64,000 nt of DNA. Source: Micromonospora_H sonneratiae (GTDB lineage: Bacteria; Actinomycetota; Actinomycetes; Mycobacteriales; Micromonosporaceae). The notes under the pieces were generated by a model. It was not told the DNA's origin and searched no databases. It saw only the letters and a list, made by a program, of their open reading frames with translations. Position 1 is the first letter of the stretch, and each line of letters starts with the position of its first letter. The translations under genes were made by a program, and so were the position numbers. Of the stretch, positions 31,113 to 38,604 are shown piece by piece. The stretch spans positions 1-64,000 of the forward strand of contig NZ_JBHTMP010000032.1 of NCBI RefSeq assembly GCF_042679305.1, read 5' to 3'.

Positions 31113-32075
31113 ATGGATCTGACGTCGGAGTTCGAGCAGCACCGGCCGTACCTGATGGCCGTGGCGTACCGGATGTTGGGCAGCCGTACCGAGGCGGAGG
31201 ACGCGGTACAGGAGGCGTGGCTCCGGTACGAGGCCGCCGACCGTACCGGCATCGAGGAGCTTCGCGCCTGGCTCACCACGGTCACCGGCCGGATCTGTCT
31301 GGACGTGCTGCGGTCGGCCCGGATGCGCCGGGAGGCGTACGTCGGACCGTGGCTGCCCGAGCCGGTCGTGTCCCGCCTGCCCGCCGGCGTCGGCGCCGTT
31401 GCCGGGTTCGCCGCCGATCCCGCCGACCAGGCGGTACGCCGGGACGAGGTCAGCTACGCCCTGCTGGTGGTGATGGAGCGGCTGACCCCGGAGCAGCGGG
31501 TGGCCTTCGTCCTGCACGACGTCTTCACCGTGCCGTTCCCCGAGATCGCCGGCCTGCTTGGCATCAGCGAGGTGGCCGCGCGTCAGCTCGCCTCCCGGGC
31601 CCGTCGGGTGGTGGCCGCCGAGGGCGGCTCGGCACGGCAGCGGCCGGATGCCACCGAGCAGCGTCAGGTGATCGACGCCTTTGTCCGGGCGGTGGAGGCC
31701 GGCGACCTGGACGCGTTGCTGGCCGTGCTGGCACCGGGCGCCACCGCGACCGGCGACGGCGGTGGAGTGGTCGCCGCCGGTCGGCGCACGATCGTGGGAG
31801 CCGACAAGGTCGCCCGCTTCCTGGTGGGCCTGTTCCGTCGCCTGGTCGAGAAGGGCGGCAGCATGCGGGTCGAGCCGGTGCTGGTCAACGGCGATCCGGG
31901 CCTGCTGGTCGAAACCGGCGATCCGGCCGACCCGGTACTGCGGTTCACCATGGCCTTCGCGATCGAGGACGGCCGGATCGCCCACATCTACGACCAGCTC
32001 AACCCGGAGAAACTCACCGGCCTGCCGCGGAGCCAGCCGGGAGGCACCGGGCTACGCTCATCGGCGCGGTCCTAA
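31113..32075 (+). CDS. ECF41-type RNA polymerase sigma factor (SigJ-like)
   Basis: ATG 31113 is preferred over TTG 31110. The 320-aa protein has sigma region 2 (HRPYLMAVAYRMLGSRTEAEDAVQEAWLRY) and region 4 (MERLTPEQRVAFVLHDVFTVPFPEIAGLLGISEVAARQLASRARR). A SnoaL-like C-terminal extension carries the ECF41 motifs DGGG and NPEKL (DQLNPEKLTGL). ECF41 factors lack a classical anti-sigma; their fused domain modulates activity. A carboxymuconolactone decarboxylase or oxidoreductase is the usual partner but is not adjacent here, so the target is unclear. Confidence 0.92.
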   Translation: MDLTSEFEQHRPYLMAVAYRMLGSRTEAEDAVQEAWLRYEAADRTGIEELRAWLTTVTGRICLDVLRSARMRREAYVGPWLPEPVVSRLPAGVGAVAGFAADPADQAVRRDEVSYALLVVMERLTPEQRVAFVLHDVFTVPFPEIAGLLGISEVAARQLASRARRVVAAEGGSARQRPDATEQRQVIDAFVRAVEAGDLDALLAVLAPGATATGDGGGVVAAGRRTIVGADKVARFLVGLFRRLVEKGGSMRVEPVLVNGDPGLLVETGDPADPVLRFTMAFAIEDGRIAHIYDQLNPEKLTGLPRSQPGGTGLRSSARS

Positions 32076-32085
32076 CGTCGCGGTC

Positions 32086-32343
32086 CTAACGGCGGCGGAA
32101 GAAGGCGTAGACGAACCGGCTGTTGTGCAGCTCCGAGACGGTCACCAGCTCCCAACCGTGCCGGTCGAGAAGATCGGCGGCGGCTATCGCGGGCGTCACC
32201 CGTTCCACGCCGATCCCCAGTCGGGAGACGACCGCGATGTGCCGGTGCGGATATGCGCGTAGGTCGACCTGGTTCGTCAGGAGCGCCTCGACGGTGACGA
32301 CGCGGTTGCGGGCGACCAACTCCGGAGCTTCGTGGGGTAGCAC
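32086..32343 (-). CDS. Conserved small protein downstream of accD
   Basis: The 85-aa protein starts at GTG 32343 (VLPHEAPELVARNRVVTVEALL) and ends LLDRHGWELVTVSELHNSRFVYAFFRRR. It is on the accD strand, 144 bp downstream, in the slot where accE sits in other genomes, but has none of the AccE motifs. The GWELV-V motif recalls short DUF4177-like proteins. Function unknown. Confidence 0.65.
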   Translation of the reverse strand: MLPHEAPELVARNRVVTVEALLTNQVDLRAYPHRHIAVVSRLGIGVERVTPAIAAADLLDRHGWELVTVSELHNSRFVYAFFRRR

Positions 32344-32487
32344 GGGAACGACGTTAGTTGATGTCGTCCAGTGACGTGCTCCCGCGATCCCCGGCCGGGG
32401 TGCCGTCGGCCAGCGTGCGATTCCCGCGACATCACGCCTGGGCGGGCGTTACCCGCCCAGGCCTCCGTCAGCCGGTGGCGGCACCGG

Positions 32488-34077
32488 TCACAGCGGGATG
32501 TTGCCGTGCTTCTTCGGTGGCAGGGTCTCCCGCTTGGTACGCAGCACCCGCAACGCCCGGACGATCTGCCCCCGGGTCTCGTGCGGCGGGATCACCGAGT
32601 CGACGTATCCCCGTTCGGCGGCGACGTACGGGTTTGCCAACGTGTCCTCGTACTCGGCGACCTTCTCGGCGCGTACGGCGGCCGGGTCGTCGGCGGCGGC
32701 GAGTTCGGACCGGTACAGGATGTTGACCGCGCCCTGTGCCCCCATCACCGCGATCTGGGCGGTCGGCCACGCGAAGTTGAGGTCGGCACCGAGGTGCTTC
32801 GAGCCCATCACGTCGTACGCCCCGCCGTAGGCCTTGCGGGTGATCACGGTGATCTTCGGGACGGTGGCCTCGGCGTACGCGTAGATCAGCTTGGCACCCC
32901 GGCGGATGATGCCGTCCCACTCCTGGCCGGTGCCGGGCAGGAAGCCGGGTACGTCGACGAAGGTCAGCACCGGGATGTTGAACGCGTCGCAGGTGCGGAC
33001 GAACCGGGCCGCCTTCTCCGAGGCGGCGATGTCCAGCGTCCCGGCGAAGTGCATCGGCTGGTTGGCGACCACACCGACCGGGTGACCCTCGACCCGGCCG
33101 AAGCCGACCACGATGTTCTGCGCGTAGAGCGGCTGGACCTCCAGGAACTCCCCGTCGTCCAGGACGTGCTCGATCACCTGGTGCATGTCGTACGGCTGGT
33201 TGGCCGAATCCGGCACCAGGACGTCGAGTTCCCGGTCCTCGTCGGTCACGTCGAGTACGGCGTCGGCCGGGAACACCGGCGGCTCGTCCATGTTGTTCGA
33301 CGGCAGGTACGACAGCAGCGCCTTGACGTAGTCGATTGCGTCCTCCTCGTCACTGGCGAGGTAGTGCGCGTTGCCGCTCTTGGTGTTGTGGGTGCGGGCG
33401 CCACCCAGCTCCTCCATCGCCACGTCCTCGCCGGTCACGGTCTTGATCACGTCCGGTCCGGTGATGAACATGTGCGAGGTCTGGTCGACCATCACGGTGA
33501 AGTCGGTGACCGCGGGGGAGTAGACCGCACCACCCGCGCACGGCCCCATGACCAGCGAGATCTGCGGGATCACCCCGGAGGCGCGTACGTTGCGGAAGAA
33601 GATCTCGCCGTAGAGACCGAGGCTGACCACGCCCTCCTGGATCCGTGCGCCGCCGGAGTCGTTGATGCCGACGACCGGGCAGCCGATCTTCATGGCCAGT
33701 TCCATCACCTTGACGATTTTCTGGCCGAACACCTCGCCGAGCGAGCCGCCGAAGACCGTGAAGTCCTGCGCGAACACGCACACCTGACGGCCGTCGACGG
33801 TGCCGTAACCGGTCACCACCCCGTCGCCGTACGGGCGGGTCTTCTCCAGCCCGAAGTTGGTGGACCGGTGCCGGGCCAGTTCGTCCAGTTCGACGAAGGA
33901 CCCCTCGTCGAGTAGCAGCTCGATCCGCTCCCGGGCGGTCTTTTTGCCCCGCGAGTGCTGCTTCTCCACCGCCCGCGCCGACCCGGCATGCACCGCTTCG
34001 TCGACCCGTCGCTCCAGGTCCGCCAGCTTCCCTGCCGTGGTGTGGACGTCGATCCCGGTCACACTGTTCGCGCTCAA
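32488..34077 (-). CDS. accD: Acyl-CoA carboxylase beta chain (carboxyltransferase)
   Basis: TTG 34077 (MSANSVTGIDVHTTAGKLADL) has an AAAGGCAGG ribosome site; GTG 34062 is a close alternative. The 529-aa protein has both carboxyltransferase halves, with acyl-CoA-site motifs INDSGGARIQEG, MGPCAGGAVYSPA and, in the C-half, FVDVPGFLPGTGQEWDGIIRRGAKLIYAYAEATVPKITVITRKAYGGAYDVM. It resembles AccD5/PccB, producing methylmalonyl-CoA or malonyl-CoA from biotin-CO2. It is divergent from birA, as in mycobacteria, and would act with AccA3 (9964) and AccE (23583). Confidence 0.95.
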   Translation of the reverse strand: MSANSVTGIDVHTTAGKLADLERRVDEAVHAGSARAVEKQHSRGKKTARERIELLLDEGSFVELDELARHRSTNFGLEKTRPYGDGVVTGYGTVDGRQVCVFAQDFTVFGGSLGEVFGQKIVKVMELAMKIGCPVVGINDSGGARIQEGVVSLGLYGEIFFRNVRASGVIPQISLVMGPCAGGAVYSPAVTDFTVMVDQTSHMFITGPDVIKTVTGEDVAMEELGGARTHNTKSGNAHYLASDEEDAIDYVKALLSYLPSNNMDEPPVFPADAVLDVTDEDRELDVLVPDSANQPYDMHQVIEHVLDDGEFLEVQPLYAQNIVVGFGRVEGHPVGVVANQPMHFAGTLDIAASEKAARFVRTCDAFNIPVLTFVDVPGFLPGTGQEWDGIIRRGAKLIYAYAEATVPKITVITRKAYGGAYDVMGSKHLGADLNFAWPTAQIAVMGAQGAVNILYRSELAAADDPAAVRAEKVAEYEDTLANPYVAAERGYVDSVIPPHETRGQIVRALRVLRTKRETLPPKKHGNIPL

Positions 34078-34253
34078 GGTACCTGCCTTTCGTTCGCGAC
34101 TGCGGGCTCGCTGTGCTCTGCTCGCGTTCCGGCATCGCCGCGTCCCACGCGAGCGATCCCAGAACGCTCGCTCCTCGGGCTTACGTCCCGCATCGTAACG
34201 ATGGTTAAGTCCGCCGCAGGCCATCGGTGGTGTGCTGTTTTCCTCAGTCGTGC

Positions 34254-34300
34254 GGACTGGACAGCCACAACGGTCGTGGGGACTGGACAGCGACAACGAA
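34254..34300. repeat. Two-copy 26-bp repeat in the accD-birA divergent region
   Basis: GGACTGGACAGCCACAACG at 34254 recurs as GGACTGGACAGCGACAACG at 34280. The rest of 34078-34442 has no gene and presumably holds both divergent promoters. Confidence 0.8.
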
Positions 34301-34442
34301 CGGCCCGGAGAGCGGGAAGGAGCAGCCCGGCGGACGGCAACGGGCGGCCCCCGCCGGGTGCGGCGTCCGCGACGGCAACGGGCGTCCGGCCGGGTACGCC
34401 GGTGCCGGGAACCGGCGGTGGGCGGCACCGTAGGCTGGCTGG

Positions 34443-35318
34443 ATGCCCGGCTCGCCGTACACCGACCTGGACCGTCCACCCCTCGACGAACGGCGGCTAC
34501 GTCGGGCGCTGGTCTCCCCGCACGGGCCGTGGACCCGGCTGGAACTACGGACGGAGACCGCCTCCACCAACGCGGACGTGGCCGGCGCGGCCCGCTCCGG
34601 CGAGCCGGAAGGGCTGGTGGTCGTCGCCGAGCGGCAGACCGCCGGGCGTGGTCGGCGTGGTCGGGTCTGGCAGTCGCCGCCCCGCGCCGGTATCGCGGTC
34701 AGTGTGCTGCTGCGGCCCGGGGAGCCCGACGCGCACCATGGCTGGGACGCCGTACCCACCTCCGAGTACGGCTGGCTGCCGCTGCTGGCCGGGGTCGCCC
34801 TGGTCGAGACGGTGGAGCGGTTGGCCGAACTCGACTCGAACCTGAAGTGGCCCAACGACCTGCTCGTCGACGGGGCGAAGTGTGCCGGCATCCTGGCCGA
34901 GACGGTACCTGCGGTCGACCCCAAGGCACCGCCCGCGATCGTGCTCGGCATCGGTCTCAACGTCACACTGCGTGCTGACGAACTGCCGGAGAACCCGACC
35001 GGGCTGCCGGCCACCTCGCTGAAGCTGGCCGGTGCGAAGGCGACCGACCGGGCCCCACTGTTGATGGCGTTGCTGCGTTCGCTCGGCAACTGGTACGGCC
35101 GCTGGCGGGCACTGGCGGGGGACGCCGAGGCGTCCGGCCTGCGGGACGCGTACGTCGACGCCTGCGGCACCATCGGCCGGGAGGTACGGGTGCTGCTACC
35201 GACCGGTGACGATCTCGTCGGTACGGCGACCAGCCTCGACCTGGACGGTCGGTTGGTGGTGCGGGCTGCCGATGGTGAGCACCGGGTGGCTGCTGGTGAC
35301 GTCCTGCACCTGCGCTGA
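34443..35318 (+). CDS. birA: Biotin-[acetyl-CoA-carboxylase] ligase
   Basis: The 291-aa protein has the biotin-AMP motif RQTAGRGRRGRVWQSPPRAGIAVSVLL, LKWPNDLLVDGAKCAGILAE and GIGLNV. A C-terminal BPL_C domain ends GEHRVAAGDVLHLR. It lacks the N-terminal DNA-binding domain of class II BirA, so it acts only as an enzyme, biotinylating the BCCP Lys of AccA3. The divergent accD matches actinobacterial gene order. Confidence 0.95.
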   Translation: MPGSPYTDLDRPPLDERRLRRALVSPHGPWTRLELRTETASTNADVAGAARSGEPEGLVVVAERQTAGRGRRGRVWQSPPRAGIAVSVLLRPGEPDAHHGWDAVPTSEYGWLPLLAGVALVETVERLAELDSNLKWPNDLLVDGAKCAGILAETVPAVDPKAPPAIVLGIGLNVTLRADELPENPTGLPATSLKLAGAKATDRAPLLMALLRSLGNWYGRWRALAGDAEASGLRDAYVDACGTIGREVRVLLPTGDDLVGTATSLDLDGRLVVRAADGEHRVAAGDVLHLR

Positions 35319-35413
35319 GCGGCACGGGGAAAGTCACGACCTTCAGGTACCCGCCTCGGTGGCCGCGAGCCGCTACGGTCAGCGCGAACATTGGCGTACA
35401 AGAGGAGGTTGGC

Positions 35414-35986
35414 GTGGCTTTCCCCGAGGACGTGCTCACCGAGGACGAGCACGTCGTTCTACATCTGCACCCGCACTGGAAGGCGTTGATCCGACCGGTT
35501 CTGATTCTGGTGCTGGCCATCGCCGCGGTGGTGGTCGGGCTCGTGTTCCTGCCTGCGGGTTCCGGTGGCACCATCGGCCTCGCCGTGATCGGCGGGCTCG
35601 GACTGGCACTGGTGTTGTGGCTCAGTCTCTGGCCGTTCCTGGTCTGGCGCACCACCCACTACCTGTTCACCAACGAGCGGGTGCTGCTCCAGCACGGCGT
35701 ACTGGCCCGTGAGCGGCGGGACATTCCCCTTACCCGGGTCAACGACCACGCGATGAGCCAGCGGTTCATCGAGCGGCTACTCGGCTGCGGCACCCTGACC
35801 ATCGAGTCGGCCGGGGAGCGGGGGCAGTCGGTGCTCGCCGACGTCCCGGGTGTGCAGCAGGTGCAGACCAAGCTCTACGAACTGGTCGAGGCGCACCACG
35901 ACAAGCACTCGCTCGGTGACGGTGAGATGCGCGAGATCCTCGCCGACATGCGTGACGGCAAGCCGTTGCGGGAGCAGGCCCAGTAG
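35414..35986 (+). CDS. PH-domain (bPH) membrane protein
   Basis: GTG 35414 has an AAGAGGAGG ribosome site. The 190-aa protein has two TM helices (about 30-85) and a bacterial pleckstrin-like domain, TTHYLFTNERVLLQHGVLARERRDIPLTRVNDHAMSQRFIERLLGCGTLTIESAG. It corresponds in position and sequence pattern to the M. tuberculosis protein between birA and the GtrA gene. Likely a membrane-bound protein of unknown role. The final codons take part in a 21-bp tandem repeat crossing the stop. Confidence 0.85.
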   Translation: MAFPEDVLTEDEHVVLHLHPHWKALIRPVLILVLAIAAVVVGLVFLPAGSGGTIGLAVIGGLGLALVLWLSLWPFLVWRTTHYLFTNERVLLQHGVLARERRDIPLTRVNDHAMSQRFIERLLGCGTLTIESAGERGQSVLADVPGVQQVQTKLYELVEAHHDKHSLGDGEMREILADMRDGKPLREQAQ

Positions 35987-36027
35987 CGGCGCGAGCAGGC
36001 CGGGCGGTTGCGCGACCAGGCTCGGTC
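35965..36027 (+). repeat. 21-bp tandem repeat crossing the stop codon
   Basis: Three 21-bp units (35965, 35986, 36007) share GTTGCG-GAGCAGGCC-type sequence. The first lies inside the last codons of the PH-domain gene and the unit boundary falls on its TAG stop codon. Confidence 0.75.
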
Positions 36028-36104
36028 AGCGTGGCGTGAGTCGCGTCCGTGGTCTGTATGGGCCGGGCCGGGCCGGGCCGGAAACGGGCCGGGAGGGGCA
36101 ACGA

Positions 36105-36130
36105 GGCTCCGGGGTTGGTGTCCCGGAGCC
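36105..36130. terminator. Hairpin terminator after the PH-domain gene
   Basis: GGCTCCGGG (36105-36113) pairs with CCCGGAGCC (36122-36130) over 9 perfect bp with an 8-nt loop. Confidence 0.65.
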
Positions 36131-36158
36131 AAGGTCTGTCCGGGGCCGGTCAGAATCA

Positions 36159-36261
36159 GCCCCGGACCAGTCAGTGGCCCGTCCCCGGACCAGTCGGGGG
36201 ACCGTTCCGGCCGGTCAGTGGCCCGTTCCCGGACCAGTCAGTGGCCCGTTCCGGCCGGTCA
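36159..36261 (-). repeat. Stop-anchored alternating 21-23-bp tandem repeat after MaoC-like gene
   Basis: On the minus strand the array begins with the stop codon TGA at 36261-36259. Units TGACCGGCCGGAACGGGCCA (A type) and TGACTGGTCCGGGAACGGGC (B type) alternate A-B-A-B with lengths 21, 23, 22 and 22, then a partial B unit. Three of the first four unit starts regenerate TGA. Confidence 0.9.
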
Positions 36262-36777
36262 GGACTGCTCCGAACCGGCCGGCGGCTGTTCGGATCCGTT
36301 CCGCATGGCGAACCAGCCCCGGAACCGGGTGCGTAGCACTTCGCGTTCCGGCTGGTTGTCGGCGTTCAGCCGGATCATCGTGCCGGCGAGGGTGACGGTG
36401 CCGAGTCCGGGTCGGGCGGTCGACGGTTTGCTACCCATCACGTCGAGCCGTACGGCCAGCCGGTCGCCAGCCCGTACCGGCGCCAGCCAGCGTAGTTCCT
36501 CCAGCCCGGGGGAGGCGTCGGCGGCGGCGCGGGACAGCAGGTGGTCCACATAGGCGCGCATGAACAGGCTGATGGTGTAGAAGCCGCTGGCGATCAGCCC
36601 ACCGTGGTGGCTCTGCCGCGCCCGGGCATCGTCGACGTGGTACCACTGCGGGTCGAAGCGCTGGGCGAAGGCCAGCATCTCGGGGCCGTCGATCGTGACC
36701 ATCCCCAGGTCGAACGTCCGTCCCGGGGTCAGGTCCTCGAAGAACAACTCTGCGGGGGCACCCGTACCGGACCACAT
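36259..36777 (-). CDS. MaoC-like hot-dog fold dehydratase
   Basis: The 172-aa protein has the hot-dog motif FDPQWYHVDDARARQSHHGGLIASGFYTISLFMRAY, with the Asp/His positions of (R)-hydratases. LRWLAPVRAGDRLAVRLDVM follows, typical of MaoC/NodN-type proteins. It probably hydrates an enoyl-CoA or enoyl-ACP-like substrate. The gene is 8 bp downstream of the GtrA gene on the same strand, so they may share a transcript. The stop starts an alternating tandem repeat. Confidence 0.85.
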   Translation of the reverse strand: MWSGTGAPAELFFEDLTPGRTFDLGMVTIDGPEMLAFAQRFDPQWYHVDDARARQSHHGGLIASGFYTISLFMRAYVDHLLSRAAADASPGLEELRWLAPVRAGDRLAVRLDVMGSKPSTARPGLGTVTLAGTMIRLNADNQPEREVLRTRFRGWFAMRNGSEQPPAGSEQS

Positions 36778-36785
36778 GGCGGCGG

Positions 36786-37556
36786 TCAGCCGGCCGTGGG
36801 GCGACGGCTGGTCGGTGCAAGCTCCGCGGCGGCGAGCTCAGCCTCGAGTTCGACGTCGATCGTCTCGGCGAGTTCGGCCACCGGGTCGAGTTCGGCCGGG
36901 TCGGTTCCCGCCGGGTCGGACGGGGACGACGTGTCCGCCGGGTCGGCCGGGGTCGGTGGGGATTCCGTCAGTTCGGTCACCGCCTCGGCGAGTTCGGCGA
37001 CCGGGTCGAGTTCGGCCAGTACCTCGCCGTGTACCTCACCGTGCAGGACACCGGTTGCCGTCCCGGCGACGGCAGCGGCAGTGGCCCCGCCCTCGGCCGG
37101 CGTCGGCGGGGCGTGGTCAGCCGGGGAGGAGCGGAAGACGAAGGTCCGATAGGACCAGAACCGGAAGGCGGTGCCCAGCACCAGCCCGGCGGTCTTGGCC
37201 AGGTTGATCGCCAGCAGGCTGGTGATGCCCAGGCCGTACTTCGCCAGGGCCAGGACACCCAGCTCGATGAGCAACCCGGTTGCGTTGAACAGGAAGAACA
37301 GGGCGTACTCACGGCGCATGGCTGATTTCGGCCGGTCCCGGTACGTCCAGTGCCGGTTCATCAGGTACGACGTGATGGTGGCGACGACCGTGGCGATGAC
37401 CGTCGCTTTCAGCTGTCCATCGGCGAATACCGTGAGTGCAAGGGCGTTGAACACCGCATAGTTGATGATGGTGTTGATGCCACCCACGAGGCCGAACTTC
37501 AGCGCCTCGTGGACGAACTTCTGCCAGCGATCGGGCAGTAGACGGACAAGACGCAT
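36786..37556 (-). CDS. GtrA family membrane protein with long acidic C-terminal tail
   Basis: The 256-aa protein has a GtrA-like four-TM core (about 1-135: LKFGLVGGINTIINYAVFNAL, MNRHWTYRDRP, FWSYRTFVFRS). An unusually long Ala/Glu/Asp/Pro/Thr-rich cytoplasmic tail contains an imperfect duplication of LDPVAELAE. GtrA proteins help flip or channel lipid-linked sugars for cell-wall glycan modification. A second GtrA gene is directly upstream. Its place beside the PH-domain gene matches mycobacterial gene order. The tail is atypical for the family. Confidence 0.88.
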   Translation of the reverse strand: MRLVRLLPDRWQKFVHEALKFGLVGGINTIINYAVFNALALTVFADGQLKATVIATVVATITSYLMNRHWTYRDRPKSAMRREYALFFLFNATGLLIELGVLALAKYGLGITSLLAINLAKTAGLVLGTAFRFWSYRTFVFRSSPADHAPPTPAEGGATAAAVAGTATGVLHGEVHGEVLAELDPVAELAEAVTELTESPPTPADPADTSSPSDPAGTDPAELDPVAELAETIDVELEAELAAAELAPTSRRPTAG

Positions 37557-37626
37557 GTAGACACCTTAGGGCAGTGCGCTGGACGGGGCCGCTGCGGCAG
37601 GCCCGAGCGGGCTTCTGGGCAGCCGG

Positions 37627-38166
37627 TCAATCACGCTTCGTAATTACATCCGGGGCATCCTGGGCGGCCGGACCGACGAAGACGAACCGACGGTAGGCCC
37701 AGAACCGGAACAGTGTGCCGAAGGCGGTGCCCACCAGGTTTGCCGAAATGTTGTCAGCCAGTAGCGATTTGAACACAGTGGGCCATATCGCGCCCAGTCC
37801 GTAGTGGCTGACGGCGAGGCAGGCCAGGCCGATGCCCAGGCCCACCGCGTTGAAGAAGAAGTAGAGCGAGTATTCGCGGGCCATGCCGGAACGCTCGCGG
37901 TGTCGCCAGGTCCAGAACCGGTTGCCGACGAATGCGACGGTCGCGGCCACCACGGTCGAGAACGTCTTGGCAGCCAACCGTTCCATGCCGAGGCCGGTGA
38001 TCGCGTAGTTGAACAGCGCGAAGTCCGCGACGAACGCGATCGCACCCACCACACCGAACTTGCCCAACTCGTGGACGATGTGGCCGAAGCGGTCGATCAG
38101 CCGGTGGAGGAGTCCTTGCCGGGTCCGTGAGGGGCTCGGCTGGTCGCCGGTAACGGTCGATGGCAC
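37627..38166 (-). CDS. GtrA family membrane protein
   Basis: The 179-aa protein shows the GtrA core: LGKFGVVGAIAFVADFALFNYAI, VGNRFWTWRHRERSG, YFFFNAVGLGIG and LFRFWAYRRFVFV. It has four TM helices and no extended tail. It is 70 bp upstream of a second gtrA, on the same strand, suggesting a duplicated or heteromeric flippase-type pair. The role in sugar-lipid transfer is inferred from the family. Confidence 0.88.
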   Translation of the reverse strand: MPSTVTGDQPSPSRTRQGLLHRLIDRFGHIVHELGKFGVVGAIAFVADFALFNYAITGLGMERLAAKTFSTVVAATVAFVGNRFWTWRHRERSGMAREYSLYFFFNAVGLGIGLACLAVSHYGLGAIWPTVFKSLLADNISANLVGTAFGTLFRFWAYRRFVFVGPAAQDAPDVITKRD

Positions 38167-38604
38167 AGGTCCGAGACTACCGGCTGGAGTGGCGGCTCAC
38201 CGGCAGCAACGTCGAGTCGGGGCGATCCCGTGGGTGCGACTCAATGACCGGCGTTATTGGTGAGCCTATCGTTACTCTCTGTCGATTTTGGGGAAATCGG
38301 GGCGAGACGTGTTGGTTGGTTAACCGGATCGATATCGGGTAGTGCGTGGTTGTGAGCGTCACAGGGATGGGTGGTGCGGCGAACTGAAGTACTTGCGCGA
38401 AACTGCGCGGAGCGGCGATGAATTGTTCGCGTTGAGGCAGGTTGGCCGCGTCTTGTGCAGTTCTTCACAACCAGTCCCGCTGCCCGGGGCCGTTTCCCGG
38501 TTTACGCTGGTTGGAATCCCAGGTTCACGAAGGCGAAGCGGTTCCCGCCCGTCAGAAGTCGTGCATCCCAATATCGGTCATCGTCGACCACAAGGAGATG
38601 TGTC
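38167..38604. promoter_or_regulatory. pckG upstream region, no gene; possible regulator palindrome
   Basis: No gene is supported. The palindrome TGTGAGCGTCACA (38351-38363) resembles a shortened CRP-type site and TTGTG-N8-CACAA lies at 38453-38470. An AT-richer patch at 38240-38350 may contain the promoter. Assignment to a specific regulator is not possible. Confidence 0.4.

Noticed and set aside
32086..32343. 85-aa protein as the AccE subunit because it follows accD
   Set aside because: It lacks the FRIVRG-P-T-AEE-AALV motif; the true AccE-like sequence is at 23583-23810.
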